Positions 1 through 8,936 are shown, counted from the first letter of the stretch. The stretch is 64,000 bases of DNA from Nitrosopumilus sp. LS_AOA (GCA_001543015.1 LFLC01000025.1:62001-126000); one strand, 5' to 3'. Numbers and translations are program-made. The notes: generated by a model not told the origin, from the sequence alone.

Positions 1-91
1 CTTGAGCATATACTGCACCGGATAAACCATAAGATAGAATTGATATAGATAATAATGCAAATGCAAAGAAACCCATTAATCTCATTTTCAT
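1..91 (-). CDS. secreted or membrane protein, N-terminal signal peptide only (partial)
   Basis: Reading the minus strand from an ATG at 91 gives MKMRLMGFFAFALLSISI followed by LSYGLSGAVYAQ, after which the window ends. This has a basic start, a hydrophobic core and a small-residue AxA-like end, so it looks like a Sec signal peptide. Only about 30 codons are visible and the mature protein is outside the window, so no function can be given. It follows the large secreted protein gene on the same strand by about 55 bp. Confidence 0.6.
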   Translation of the reverse strand, partial: MKMRLMGFFAFALLSISILSYGLSGAVYAQ

Positions 92-145
92 TTTGATTCA
101 TGGTTTTGAGTATTTATGTATTCAATGAAAGAAAAATTGACCTGA

Positions 146-280
146 TTATATTACAATTATACCTTTATTGACCAAGTATTGAATCGATTTTACAAAGTCT
201 TCATCAGGAATTTTATTATCGGCCCACCATTTTGCATTATTTTTTATCCAATCAGGAATTTCTTGTTCAACTCCAGCCCC
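146..280 (-). pseudogene. out-of-frame second IPDWIKNNAKWW module of the upstream surface protein
   Basis: The minus strand reads GVEQEIPDWIKNNAKWW, then ADNKIPDEDFVKSIQYLV, then NKGIIVI and a TAA at 146-148. It is a good copy of the module that ends the large surface protein, but it sits one frame away. The switch falls at a run of four C on the plus strand (277-280); one more base there would give NPQMGAGVEQEIPDW and join the two modules in one protein ending at 146. It is either a real frameshift, a phase-variable tract or a homopolymer sequencing error. Confidence 0.7.
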
Positions 281-3200
281 ATCTGAGGATTAACAGAAAT
301 TATTCCAATATCTATTAGATGCTCAAGTCCTGAAATAAATTCTTCATCAGAAATACTATCTGATGACCACCAATTGGCATTATTTTTTATCCAATCAGGA
401 ATGTCTTCTGAAATTACAGAAAATGATAAAGTTCCAAGATTTTTACCGTTATAGGAGAGTTGAAGAAAATATGTTCCAGGTAAAGAATCAGGATTTACAG
501 TAAAAATTGATCTATAGCTACCATTAGCACTTAGAGAAGCCCCAAAGCTTTGATTGGTTCCATCAGGATTTGTAAGAATAATAGATAAAGGAATTCCACG
601 TTTTTGATTCTCAACACTGCCAGATAAGATAATTTCTTGAGTTAAACCAATACCAGGTAATGGAACTTTATCTTGACTTAATTTTGCTGGACTAGAAAAT
701 GAGATAGTGGTTTTTGAACTCAATAAACTGAAAATATTTTCATTTCCTGAATCATCACGTGAATCATAATAACGTGCATCAAGACTACCACCAGCAGTTG
801 AGATTAGTTTTGAACCTGTTTTATCACAAATTTGAGAAGGCATCTTGAAAATACCCTCAAAAATTCCAGTACTTGGTCCCGTTTCAACAAGTGTAAACCC
901 AGTTGATGCCAAGCCTCCATGTTCAACACCATTAATTGTACAACGCTTGTAACGAATGTCTTTGAGTTTTACCTCTAAGAGAATTTCCCCATCTTTTCCT
1001 ACAGCATCAACATTGATGGAATTTGGATCATTAATTGTTTGGTAAATATCAATGGTGTTACTTTTCAAATTAAGATCAGAGTCCTTTAAAATAATTGTTA
1101 CAGGTTGACCAAATCGAAATGTTGTTGATTCAGTAGAAACAACTCCAGAATGTGTAGGGATGTCAGATTTAATTGAAGTAATAGTATTCAAACCAACTGA
1201 ATCTAAATCAAAATAAGAAATTACTATTCCTTCTTCATCAACTAGTCTATCAGTTACAATAATTTTAATTTCATCATTAATGGTTTGAATTGTTTGAATA
1301 AAATTAGGATCAAGTATGTTTAATTGATTAGTTACGGCATATTCTATAGTACCATCAAAAATAGAAGAGTTGTCTTGAGTTTCTTCTAACTCAAAACGAT
1401 AAATTGAATTGTTTACACTATTTTCATTTTGTAATCCAAAAGAAAAGATATCAAAAACAATTGGTTGGTTATTTATCTCACTAGAAATAGTAATCACACC
1501 TGCGTTATCATTTGATGAATCAAAATCAATTACTAAAAATACAGTTCCACTTTTATCTGCAATATCAGTTATATCAGAATCATCAATTTGGATAAATCCT
1601 TGAGAGGATGAAATATCACCAGCATCAATTATTGTAATAGATGAATCTCCAAGTGTTCCAAAAGAAAGAGAAAATGAAGTATCACCAAAATTTGAAACCC
1701 CCAAATCATTTACAAAGGATCTTAAATCATAATTTATCCAATTTGTACCACTTGTACTTGATTGAGATGAATCAAGCAATAATGAGGATAAGGATGAGGC
1801 AGAAAAACCCAAATTTACTGAAAATATTTCATATGAGCCATTTGTAACTGTGTCAATAATGAGCCTGTCAGAATTTGTATCAGGCACAGATGAATTTGCA
1901 GCAACTCCTGCAGTAAGTGGAGGGGATGATGAATGAAATTGCACATTTTGAGCATTTTCTAAAGTTAAAGGATTCCCAATAGTTATTGCAGGAATAATTG
2001 CTGATTCTCTAAATACATCCAAATCATCACGAGCACCAGTGTTAAGATTCTGATCAGGATCAATCAGAATTACAACATATTCTGTTCCAGGACGTATAGT
2101 TTCACCATTTCCAATGCTCAAAGAAGGTTCATCAACTGAAACAGATGCAGATGAGGATCCTGTCAAAATAGAAATTGATTTTTTATTGTAAGTGATTTGT
2201 CCAGCTAATCCACGAGAAGCATCACTGAGAATTTTCAATACAGATTGATCACTAGAATCAAAACTTTCAAAAATTCCTGAATTAGGTCCTCGTTCAACTA
2301 GTGTTATAATATTAGAAAATGTGTTTACACCCCCGTCACTAACTGAAGAATCAGTTTGATCATCATTTGTCTTTAGCTCCATAATATTTCCAAGATTCAA
2401 AGTGAGCTTTCCATTATTTTTAAAACCTAAATTTGAAATGGTTGGAAGTAAATCCACCAATCCTGTATTTCCATTTGCATCATTATTTCCAGAATTATCA
2501 AATGCTTGATAAAATGTGGAGGGGTTTGAATCAATATCAAAGGTCCAAGAATCTTCATCAGTTGGATCTTGATTTAATTGAAAATCATTTACAGTTAAAA
2601 AAACTTCAGCACTTTTAGGATAAAGATCCCTATCAAGATTCAAAGAGATATTTTGCATTTCATCATACTCTAATGAGACTTGTTGGGAGGGACCTCCAGG
2701 ATTATATTGAATGGTAACACCATTAAAAGAATAAAGTTGGATTAATGGCCAAGCATTAAAATCCAAACCAATTTGTCCAGTTGGAATATTTGAATTTGTG
2801 TTAATTGATTTTACTTTTCTAACTACATTATTCAAATTTTCAGAACCAGTTGGAGAACCAGTACATAAACTAAATGAGGAATCACCATTTGAAAATCCAG
2901 TCAAACCAGCAGATTGAGGTACTGCAATTCCATCAGTATCAGAAATAGATATTCCAAATACAGAAGATGGCGTATCCCTACTACAAAAAACTCCAAAGTC
3001 TAATCCTTTCCCAGCTAGTCCCACAGTAGAATCTGCAATTTTTGCCTTCTCAACATTGGCAAAATATGCATACCAATTACCATCAGTTGCCTGAACCATT
3101 CGTAAAGATTTTCCATTTATCGTGACATCAGGTTCTCCTTTTCCCTCACCAGTATCTTGTAAATTTGAATCACGAATTATCACTTCAATAACCATTGAGC

Positions 3201-3336
3201 CTGAAAAATAGTTTTCAAATTGTGAGTTTTCTGCAGAGACAAACAGGTTAGGATTACTTGATGCCTCAGCGTCAATTAATGGTAATAAAATTAATGAAAA
3301 AATGACAGGTAAAAATAATCTTTTTTTATCCAACAT
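244..3336 (-). CDS. large secreted surface protein with C-terminal IPDWIKNNAxWW module, apparently frameshifted near its end
   Basis: The ORF track starts at 3402, but the Met at 3336 begins a clear signal peptide (MLDKKRLFLPVIFSLILL, then an A-S-S cleavage region), so I prefer that start. The mature protein of about 1000 residues is rich in Ser, Asp, Asn and Thr, has few Cys, and looks like repeated beta-sandwich domains; phrases such as ETGPSTGIFEG and ERGPNSGIFES recur. The C-terminus carries a DIPDWIKNNANWW module (about 40 residues), a motif I associate with Nitrososphaerota surface proteins. The frame then ends at LNKKFLIG, while a second copy of the module continues in another frame (see 146-280). 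Function is unknown; a cell-surface role is inferred. It is divergent from the CDF gene. Confidence 0.75.
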   Translation of the reverse strand: MLDKKRLFLPVIFSLILLPLIDAEASSNPNLFVSAENSQFENYFSGSMVIEVIIRDSNLQDTGEGKGEPDVTINGKSLRMVQATDGNWYAYFANVEKAKIADSTVGLAGKGLDFGVFCSRDTPSSVFGISISDTDGIAVPQSAGLTGFSNGDSSFSLCTGSPTGSENLNNVVRKVKSINTNSNIPTGQIGLDFNAWPLIQLYSFNGVTIQYNPGGPSQQVSLEYDEMQNISLNLDRDLYPKSAEVFLTVNDFQLNQDPTDEDSWTFDIDSNPSTFYQAFDNSGNNDANGNTGLVDLLPTISNLGFKNNGKLTLNLGNIMELKTNDDQTDSSVSDGGVNTFSNIITLVERGPNSGIFESFDSSDQSVLKILSDASRGLAGQITYNKKSISILTGSSSASVSVDEPSLSIGNGETIRPGTEYVVILIDPDQNLNTGARDDLDVFRESAIIPAITIGNPLTLENAQNVQFHSSSPPLTAGVAANSSVPDTNSDRLIIDTVTNGSYEIFSVNLGFSASSLSSLLLDSSQSSTSGTNWINYDLRSFVNDLGVSNFGDTSFSLSFGTLGDSSITIIDAGDISSSQGFIQIDDSDITDIADKSGTVFLVIDFDSSNDNAGVITISSEINNQPIVFDIFSFGLQNENSVNNSIYRFELEETQDNSSIFDGTIEYAVTNQLNILDPNFIQTIQTINDEIKIIVTDRLVDEEGIVISYFDLDSVGLNTITSIKSDIPTHSGVVSTESTTFRFGQPVTIILKDSDLNLKSNTIDIYQTINDPNSINVDAVGKDGEILLEVKLKDIRYKRCTINGVEHGGLASTGFTLVETGPSTGIFEGIFKMPSQICDKTGSKLISTAGGSLDARYYDSRDDSGNENIFSLLSSKTTISFSSPAKLSQDKVPLPGIGLTQEIILSGSVENQKRGIPLSIILTNPDGTNQSFGASLSANGSYRSIFTVNPDSLPGTYFLQLSYNGKNLGTLSFSVISEDIPDWIKNNANWWSSDSISDEEFISGLEHLIDIGIISVNPQMGLELNKKFLIG

Positions 3337-3422
3337 TTCAAAAAGTCGTTTTATTACAAATAATGTTATCGTAGCATTACTTCTTAGAAACTTGTAATAC
3401 ATGAGAAGAATTATTCAAAAAT

Positions 3423-4781
3423 ATGGAAATATTTGTAAACAGAGCCAAAGTATTACAGATTTCACTATTAGCTATTTTCTCAGCATTTGTAGTTGAACTA
3501 ATTTTTGGGTTAATCTCCAATAGTCTTGCATTAATTACAGATAGTATTCATGCATTGTTAGACAGTGTAGTAACCATAGTTTTACTTTTAGCAACAAGAA
3601 TGGCAATAAAACCTCCAGATGCAGAACACACCTACGGACATGGAAAAATTGAATCATTAGGAGGATTGATTGGAGGAATAGCAATTTTACTAATTGCTTG
3701 TTTTTTTATTTATGAATCAATTCATAGATTGCAAAGTCCACCTCCAAGTATTTTACCAGGATTGTTTGCAATTATTGCAGGCATTTACACAATTGGAATT
3801 GATATTTTTAGACTAGCAATACTTAGAAGATCCATAAAAAAAATTGGAGGTGCAACTCTGAAAGCAGATTTTTATCATGCATTTATGGATCTTGGCTCTA
3901 CTCTTGTAGCAATTGCTGGAATAGTTTTGATATCATATGGATTCTATTATGGAGATTTTGTTGCAGCATTAATTTTAGGAGGATTATTAGCAGTGCTCAG
4001 TGTAAAACTCATCTACAAAACTGCTCTTGATTTGACAGATATCATATCACCTGAACTAGTAAAAGATGTTAGAGAAATTGCAAATTCAACAAAGGGAGTA
4101 ATTGGTGCTAATCCAATTCTGATGAGAAGATCAGGTGAAACAATTTTTGCAGATATAACTATCTCATTAAGAGGAGATACTAGTTTTGACCAAGCACATG
4201 AAATTAGTAATAGTGTTGAACAAAATATAAAAAATAAAATTTCAAATGCGTCAATTACAATTCACTTTGAGCCAAATTGGAAAGATGTTCCTTTAGATAC
4301 AAAAATTTTAGATGTTGTAAAAAATGTTGATGGTGTAAAAGATGTTCATAATGTTAGCACACATAAAACCAAAGGAAAGACATTTTGTGATTTACATGTA
4401 ATGGTTGACAAAGCGATTAATCTATTATCAGCCCATAAAATTTCTGAAATAGTTGAGCAGAAAATTCAAGAAAACATACCTGAAATAGAACATACCACTA
4501 TCCATTTAGAACCATTTGTGACAGTACCTGAGAAATTTAATGTTGAGGATACAATTACTGAAGAGGAAATTAAAAAAGTGTTAGAGAAGTATCCTGAAAT
4601 CAAAAAAATTGGACGAATTATTTCTTTGAGTTTTGAGAATATTCTTAAAATAGACATTGATTGTTCATTTGATAAAGAATTGTCAATTGAGAAAGTTCAT
4701 GATTTAACATCAAAAATTGAACATATTATTAGAACACATATCAAAAATGCAGTAATTACAATTCACCCAGAACCAGACTAA
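3423..4781 (+). CDS. cation diffusion facilitator (CDF) metal exporter with three tandem C-terminal domains
   Basis: CDF transporters export divalent metals (Zn, Fe, Mn, Co) in exchange for protons at the cytoplasmic membrane. The membrane part covers about residues 1-205. Helix 2 has D40-S-I-H43-A-L-L-D47 and helix 5 has KADFYHAFMD, giving an HxxxD/HxxxD site as in zinc-type CDF proteins. After it come three cytosolic modules rather than one, ending in ITIHFEP, TIHLEP and ITIHPEP at about residues 282, 358 and 450. The usual CDF length is near 300, so 452 is long because of these repeats. The stop overlaps the stop of the convergent ZIP gene by 4 bp. Metal specificity is inferred. Confidence 0.88.
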   Translation: MEIFVNRAKVLQISLLAIFSAFVVELIFGLISNSLALITDSIHALLDSVVTIVLLLATRMAIKPPDAEHTYGHGKIESLGGLIGGIAILLIACFFIYESIHRLQSPPPSILPGLFAIIAGIYTIGIDIFRLAILRRSIKKIGGATLKADFYHAFMDLGSTLVAIAGIVLISYGFYYGDFVAALILGGLLAVLSVKLIYKTALDLTDIISPELVKDVREIANSTKGVIGANPILMRRSGETIFADITISLRGDTSFDQAHEISNSVEQNIKNKISNASITIHFEPNWKDVPLDTKILDVVKNVDGVKDVHNVSTHKTKGKTFCDLHVMVDKAINLLSAHKISEIVEQKIQENIPEIEHTTIHLEPFVTVPEKFNVEDTITEEEIKKVLEKYPEIKKIGRIISLSFENILKIDIDCSFDKELSIEKVHDLTSKIEHIIRTHIKNAVITIHPEPD

Positions 4782-5986
4782 ACCAAAATACTAGTTAGAT
4801 ACATCACTAACATTCCTGCAGCAAGACCTGCTACTACTGCAGCACTAGAGAAATTTTTGTCGCCTTCAGATCTAATCCATTTCATAATTACAACAATTAC
4901 TTGGAAAATTGCACCTGCACCTACTGCAAGAAAAATCACTGAAGTAAATGGAGAGTAAACAAATCCACCTATCCATGCACCAAAAATAGCAGGAGAGCCT
5001 GCAATTAATCCCAATGCTGCAAGTTTTAGTATCATTGCTTTTCCTACCACTCCTTTTCCTCTAGACATTGGTGCTGCAATTGCAATACCTTCAGTGGTAT
5101 TGTGTAATGCAAATCCAACTATCAAAAAGGTACTAAATGCAATCGAACCTAAACCAACAGCTGCACCAATTGCAAGTCCTTCTCCAAAGTTGTGCAATCC
5201 AATTCCAATTGAAATCATTAATGCAATAGCTACAGGTTTTGAAATTCTGGAGGATGCTGTAGATGCTACTGCTCTTTTTACTAGCTTTTCACCAGCATAG
5301 TACAGGCCAAGAAATGACAAGACAATAACTGTAGCTACCAGCAATACGCCATTGAAACTCGCTGCAAGATTTTCTTCAGAGACATCTAATGCCTCCTCAA
5401 TGGAATCAATTGCTAAGAAAAGTAACAAACCAACAGTTAATGCCAAAAAGAAATGATATTTTTGCTTGCTGATTCTTTTGATAAATGGAAGCCATAGTAA
5501 TCCAATCATTACAGGTATGATTCCAACATAAGTTCCAATTAATGCAAAGAATCCAACAAGTTCAAGACTTGGTTGTAATGCAGGAGCGGCAGCCTCTATC
5601 TCTTTTTCAAATCTAGTTCCATCCTCAATTGTTAATCCTATTCTATATGGTTCTGCATCATTCCATGCAAAAGGAATTCTTACCAAAGCAGTTTCATATC
5701 GTTCCAGTAATCCATCAGGTTCAACTGCTGCAGGTTGTATTCGGTCATTAATGTCAGCCATTACAATCTCTACAGGAATTGGTCCGGTGTTTCTAACAGT
5801 TACTTGAATTTCAGAATCTACAAAATCAATTTTCTCCATAGTTATTTCGGGTAATGGTACACCTAAATCTAAAACATCAGAACCTGGACCAAAAATGTAT
5901 ACTACCAAGACTACTAAAAATGCAAATGGAATAATTCCACTTGCAATTAATTTGCCTTTTGATTGTTTTTTATCACTAACTTCCAT
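4778..5986 (-). CDS. ZIP family metal transporter with an extracytoplasmic N-terminal domain
   Basis: ZIP proteins move Zn, Fe or Mn into the cytoplasm. The protein has an N-terminal anchor helix (SGIIPFAFLVVLVVYIFG), about 90 residues resembling a small beta domain (VRNTGPIPVEIVMADIND), then the ZIP membrane core from about residue 145. The metal-site helices are visible as HNFGEGLAIGAA and HNTTEGIAIAAP. At 402 residues it is longer than the usual 250-300 because of the added domain. Its start lies inside the end of the upstream multicopper oxidase gene (11 bp overlap), so the two are very likely co-transcribed and translationally coupled, which suggests a joint role in metal oxidation and uptake (inference). 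Confidence 0.85.
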   Translation of the reverse strand: MEVSDKKQSKGKLIASGIIPFAFLVVLVVYIFGPGSDVLDLGVPLPEITMEKIDFVDSEIQVTVRNTGPIPVEIVMADINDRIQPAAVEPDGLLERYETALVRIPFAWNDAEPYRIGLTIEDGTRFEKEIEAAAPALQPSLELVGFFALIGTYVGIIPVMIGLLWLPFIKRISKQKYHFFLALTVGLLLFLAIDSIEEALDVSEENLAASFNGVLLVATVIVLSFLGLYYAGEKLVKRAVASTASSRISKPVAIALMISIGIGLHNFGEGLAIGAAVGLGSIAFSTFLIVGFALHNTTEGIAIAAPMSRGKGVVGKAMILKLAALGLIAGSPAIFGAWIGGFVYSPFTSVIFLAVGAGAIFQVIVVIMKWIRSEGDKNFSSAAVVAGLAAGMLVMYLTSILV

Positions 5987-7064
5987 AGTCTACGTTCTCT
6001 GCTGATTTTTTATCTTGTGAATTGTTATTAACTTGGAATATTCCAACCCAACCTTTTTCTGAGAATTCTACCTTGTGAGCATGGAACAGGTACTTTCCAG
6101 GATATTTGTATTCAAATTCTATAATTCCACGTTCTGTTTGTGACAGAGTAATCATATCAGTGTAAACCGAAGGAACAAGACTGGTTCCTGTCGGGTAGTA
6201 ATTGTATAGATTACCATGCAAGTGAAGGTTGTTTATTGGATCAAACTCAACCATGTTTACCACATAAATTCGGATTAACTCATCTGTGTTAATTTGGATT
6301 GGATTATTCTGATAGTAAAATGGAATAGTGTTTGCAGCATAGAAATTATTTTCTCCATCAAAGTCCATATCCAAACCATTTAGAACCATAACCATTTCAT
6401 CTGCTGCAGGTCTGCTCTCTTTTGGATCAACTATGAAAACACCATACAGACCACGTACAATATGTTCTTCAAGTGGCATAACATGACAGTGATATGGGTG
6501 AACACCAACTGGTCCTGCCTCAAATTCATAGGTAAATTGTCCGCCTCCAGGTCCAACTATCTCAAATACTCCATCCATTTCTGCAGGATGAATTCCATGA
6601 AAGTGCATCGTATGTGATTTTGCACCATTATTGATGAAATTAATACGAACAATGTCTCCTTCAGTAGCTCTTATCGTAGGACCCGGAACAGTTCCATTAA
6701 AGGTCCACACATTAAAGAATATTCCAGGGGAAACTTCCATAATTTGATCATCTTCTGCAATAATTGTAAATTCTCTTAGTGTGGTACCATCAGGGAGCGT
6801 AGAGACTGTACCATAGTTAAATTCTCTCAAATATTCCATTGGATCAAATTCTACAGTTGCTTCGGTGTATTGAGGATCAGTAGTTGTGGTGTATACGGGA
6901 TCAATTACCACACCTGTCGTGCTTATGGTACCGCCAGTATGTGTAGCAAAAATATTACCTTCTAGCTGTGCATTAATGCTTTCAGGAAATGTAATGTAAA
7001 GAGCAGATATAGTAACAATTACTATTATTGATGCAATCATAATTCTAGAACTAGATTTAATCAT
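5976..7064 (-). CDS. two-domain multicopper oxidase, exported
   Basis: Multicopper oxidases couple oxidation of a substrate or metal to O2 reduction; related NirK-like proteins are abundant in this phylum. Residues about 8-25 form a signal or anchor helix. Domain 1 has HTMHFHGIHPAEMD and HPYHCHVMPLEEHIVRGLYG, giving type 1 Cys and His ligands with Leu where NirK has the axial Met. Domain 2 has HLHGN and FHAHKVEFSEKGW, where HAH lacks the type 1 Cys. So type 1 copper lies only in domain 1 and the trinuclear site should form between domains of a trimer. The ZIP gene overlaps its 3' end. A metallo-oxidase or copper role is more likely than nitrite reduction given that neighbour, but this is not proven. 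Confidence 0.88.
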   Translation of the reverse strand: MIKSSSRIMIASIIVIVTISALYITFPESINAQLEGNIFATHTGGTISTTGVVIDPVYTTTTDPQYTEATVEFDPMEYLREFNYGTVSTLPDGTTLREFTIIAEDDQIMEVSPGIFFNVWTFNGTVPGPTIRATEGDIVRINFINNGAKSHTMHFHGIHPAEMDGVFEIVGPGGGQFTYEFEAGPVGVHPYHCHVMPLEEHIVRGLYGVFIVDPKESRPAADEMVMVLNGLDMDFDGENNFYAANTIPFYYQNNPIQINTDELIRIYVVNMVEFDPINNLHLHGNLYNYYPTGTSLVPSVYTDMITLSQTERGIIEFEYKYPGKYLFHAHKVEFSEKGWVGIFQVNNNSQDKKSAENVDYGS

Positions 7065-7201
7065 TATTTACAAATGCTAAACTTCTCAATCATAATTTAA
7101 AGTTACCCTAAGCTAACTTTTTTAGCCTGATCTAACTTTTTTATATTTCAAAAATTTTTTTAATAAATTAGGTTTAAACTAAAGAAAATTAGGCTTAATT
7201 T
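7065..7201. promoter_or_regulatory. divergent promoter region with repeated TTAG/CTAA-type motifs
   Basis: This gap separates the multicopper oxidase (minus) from the 165-residue membrane protein (plus). It holds two copies of CTAACTTTTTTA at 7113-7124 and 7132-7143 (19 bp period), CCTAAGCTAAC at about 7107, TTAGCCTGATCTAAC, TTAGGTTTAAACTAA with a perfect GTTTAAAC core, and TTAGGCTTAA just before the plus-strand start. TTAGGnTAnnCTAA-like elements resemble DtxR/IdeR-type metal-regulator boxes. TTTAAATTA at about 7092-7100 (read on the minus strand) is a TATA box at the right distance for a leaderless start at 7064. Regulation by metal is an inference. Confidence 0.45.
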
Positions 7202-7699
7202 ATGGAAAAAACAGGATTGGTGATAATTGTATCAGGAGCAATAATTGTTATTGGTCTTGTTTTGTTAGCATTAGGGAATCAAGTAATTCTTGATAGTGTT
7301 AACCAAGAAGATGGAAAAGTTAGCATAAATCAAGACATCACAGTCTCCACAAATATTGATGCAAAAAAAACATCAGTTGGGATTTTTGCAGTTCAGGTGA
7401 TAGATATTAAAGAAAATGTATTTTCTGCCAAAGTACTAGATCCATTAGGTATTGAAATTATTGCCCTAAAAGTTAATGAAGAAACTATTGAAGAGAAATT
7501 TGATGTTATAGAATCTGGAATTTACAAACTAGTGATTCAAAGTAGTATTGAGGAAAAAAGTCAGGTGTTTGGCGCCATAGGTCCACTCCCGGATGAGGGG
7601 AAAAAAACAATTAGTTTCATTTCAGTATATGTGGTCATTATTGGAATGATTGGGTTATTTGGGGCAGGGATTCTTAAAATCAAAAAAAGATCAATTTAG
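7202..7699 (+). CDS. membrane protein with two terminal helices and an extracytoplasmic domain, function unknown
   Basis: I do not recognise a family. The 165-residue protein has a helix at about 5-27 (GLVIIVSGAIIVIGLVLLAL), a roughly 110-residue beta-rich middle part, and a second helix at about 138-158 (VYVVIIGMIGLFGAGIL) followed by the basic tail KIKKRSI. The likely topology has both ends in the cytoplasm and the middle outside. It is divergent from the oxidase-ZIP pair and shares its regulatory gap, so a link to envelope metal or redox biology is possible. Its end overlaps the convergent gene by 9 bp. Confidence 0.65.
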   Translation: MEKTGLVIIVSGAIIVIGLVLLALGNQVILDSVNQEDGKVSINQDITVSTNIDAKKTSVGIFAVQVIDIKENVFSAKVLDPLGIEIIALKVNEETIEEKFDVIESGIYKLVIQSSIEEKSQVFGAIGPLPDEGKKTISFISVYVVIIGMIGLFGAGILKIKKRSI

Positions 7700-7999
7700 A
7701 TAAGTATCTAATTTTTCAATACCATAAATTGCTTCATCAAAATTTCCATCATCCTCAATGAAACTAGAAAGTTTTTCAGGATTAGCAGAAATACTGCATC
7801 CGTTATCAGAATTTTTGAAAATAAATTCGTATTTTATCAAATATGAAAGTCTCTCAAGAACTTCAGATTCAGGTATAGCGTTTTTTTGTGCTAAAAATGA
7901 GCATTGTTTTTGACCATCTTCTAATTCTGCCAATATTGAAGACGTAATTGGATCAAACATACAATCTACAATTTTTTCTCGATCAAAGTTTTCATCCAT
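7691..7999 (-). CDS. small winged-helix-like protein, possible transcription regulator
   Basis: This 102-residue soluble protein reads FDPITSSILAELEDGQKQCS, then FLAQKNAIPESEVLERLSYL, which has the spacing of helix 1, helix 2 and a recognition helix of an ArsR/MarR-like winged helix. The C-terminal 40 residues are acidic. Two Cys in the first half (residues 13 and 33) and one at 68 could matter for metal or redox sensing, but no metal site is evident. It sits next to the metal-transport genes, so a local regulator is a reasonable guess. No closer family is recognised. Confidence 0.55.
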   Translation of the reverse strand: MDENFDREKIVDCMFDPITSSILAELEDGQKQCSFLAQKNAIPESEVLERLSYLIKYEFIFKNSDNGCSISANPEKLSSFIEDDGNFDEAIYGIEKLDTYLN

Positions 8000-8082
8000 T
8001 TTTCTAAACTCGGTAATTTAGGATTAATAAATTTTGTACTAAATATGCTAGGATATAATTAGGAAAAACGATATCTCAAAAT

Positions 8083-8235
8083 ATGCAAAAACTTTGTACT
8101 CAAGATCAAACAGGGAAAGGGGAACATTGCTTTTGTAGGGATATTGATGCCCAGCGTGGAGTCAAAAAATGCTGCAAATGCAACCAATGGAACGTTCAAG
8201 GAAGTGATTGGACAACAGATGAAGACTTTAGATGA
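8083..8235 (+). CDS. 50-residue Cys-rich small protein, probable metal binder
   Basis: The ORF is too short for the track. It runs from ATG at 8083 to TGA at 8233 and encodes MQKLCTQDQTGKGEHCFCRD, then IDAQRGVKKCCKCNQWNVQG, then SDWTTDEDFR. Six Cys plus one His arranged as C-x10-C-x-C and CC-x-C suggest a zinc or iron site. ATATAATTA at about 8053-8061 is a TATA-like box 25-30 bp before the ATG, as expected for a leaderless archaeal transcript. The neighbours are an unknown winged-helix gene and rps13. No function is known to me. Confidence 0.5.
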   Translation: MQKLCTQDQTGKGEHCFCRDIDAQRGVKKCCKCNQWNVQGSDWTTDEDFR

Positions 8236-8307
8236 TTTTAAAATTAGATCGATTTAGAAAAGACAAAAATGGGTTTTTCAAAAACCATTCATTTTGACGC
8301 CTAGCAT

Positions 8308-8317
8308 GGTTTTTATC
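8308..8317 (+). promoter_or_regulatory. TATA-like box A of the rps13 promoter
   Basis: GGTTTTTATC lies about 20 bp before the TTG at 8334 and about 30 bp before a second in-frame TTG at 8343. This is the position expected for an archaeal box A driving a nearly leaderless transcript for the S13-S4 pair. Confidence 0.5.
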
Positions 8318-8333
8318 GGGGGTTCATAGAATT

Positions 8334-8927
8334 TTGGAATACTTGAGTACACAAGAATATAGACACATTGTTAGAATTGTGGGTAACGATATCCCAGGTG
8401 AGAGAAAAACACTCATAGGATTAACCCAAATTAAAGGAATAGGCTACAATTTTGCTACAGCAATTCTAGATTCTCTTAAAATTAATACAAATTCAAACAT
8501 TGGAAATCTTTCTGATGAAAATGTTAAAGAAATTGAAAAATTAATTCTAGATCCAATTAATGGGAATTTTCCAATATGGTTTCTTAATAGAAGAAAAGAT
8601 ATTGAAACCGGTGCTGATTTGCATTTACTAACATCAGACATTCCATTTACATTAAGAAATGATATCGAAAGAGAAAGAATCGCTGCCAGTTGGAGAGGTT
8701 ATCGTCATATGAGTGGTCTAAAAGTTAGAGGACAAAGAACCAGAACATCAGGTAGAAAAGGTGGAGCAGTTGGTGTTGCAAAAGGTGGATTATCTGCACC
8801 AGTTAAGAAAGGTGACCCAGGAGCAGCAGCAACAGATACTCCAGCAGAAGGTGCAGCAGCTCCAGCAGAAGGTGCAGCAGCTCCAGCAGCAGAAAAGAAA
8901 GATGCACCAGCGGAGAAGAAGAAATAG
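8334..8927 (+). CDS. rps13: 30S ribosomal protein S13
   Basis: S13 sits in the head of the small subunit and contacts the tRNA and subunit bridges. Recognisable stretches are [19 protein letters not shown], the helix-two-turn-helix ALTQIKGIG-type segment [15 protein letters not shown], and the C-terminal [20 protein letters not shown]. The start codon is TTG, with another TTG three codons later. After the conserved end (about residue 150) there is a low-complexity tail, [16 protein letters not shown], made of a 21-bp tandem repeat, then a Lys-rich end. Archaeal S13 is usually about 150 residues, so the tail is an addition. S4 follows after 9 bp. Confidence 0.96.
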   Translation: MEYLSTQEYRHIVRIVGNDIPGERKTLIGLTQIKGIGYNFATAILDSLKINTNSNIGNLSDENVKEIEKLILDPINGNFPIWFLNRRKDIETGADLHLLTSDIPFTLRNDIERERIAASWRGYRHMSGLKVRGQRTRTSGRKGGAVGVAKGGLSAPVKKGDPGAAATDTPAEGAAAPAEGAAAPAAEKKDAPAEKKK

Positions 8928-8936
8928 GTGTTTTGA

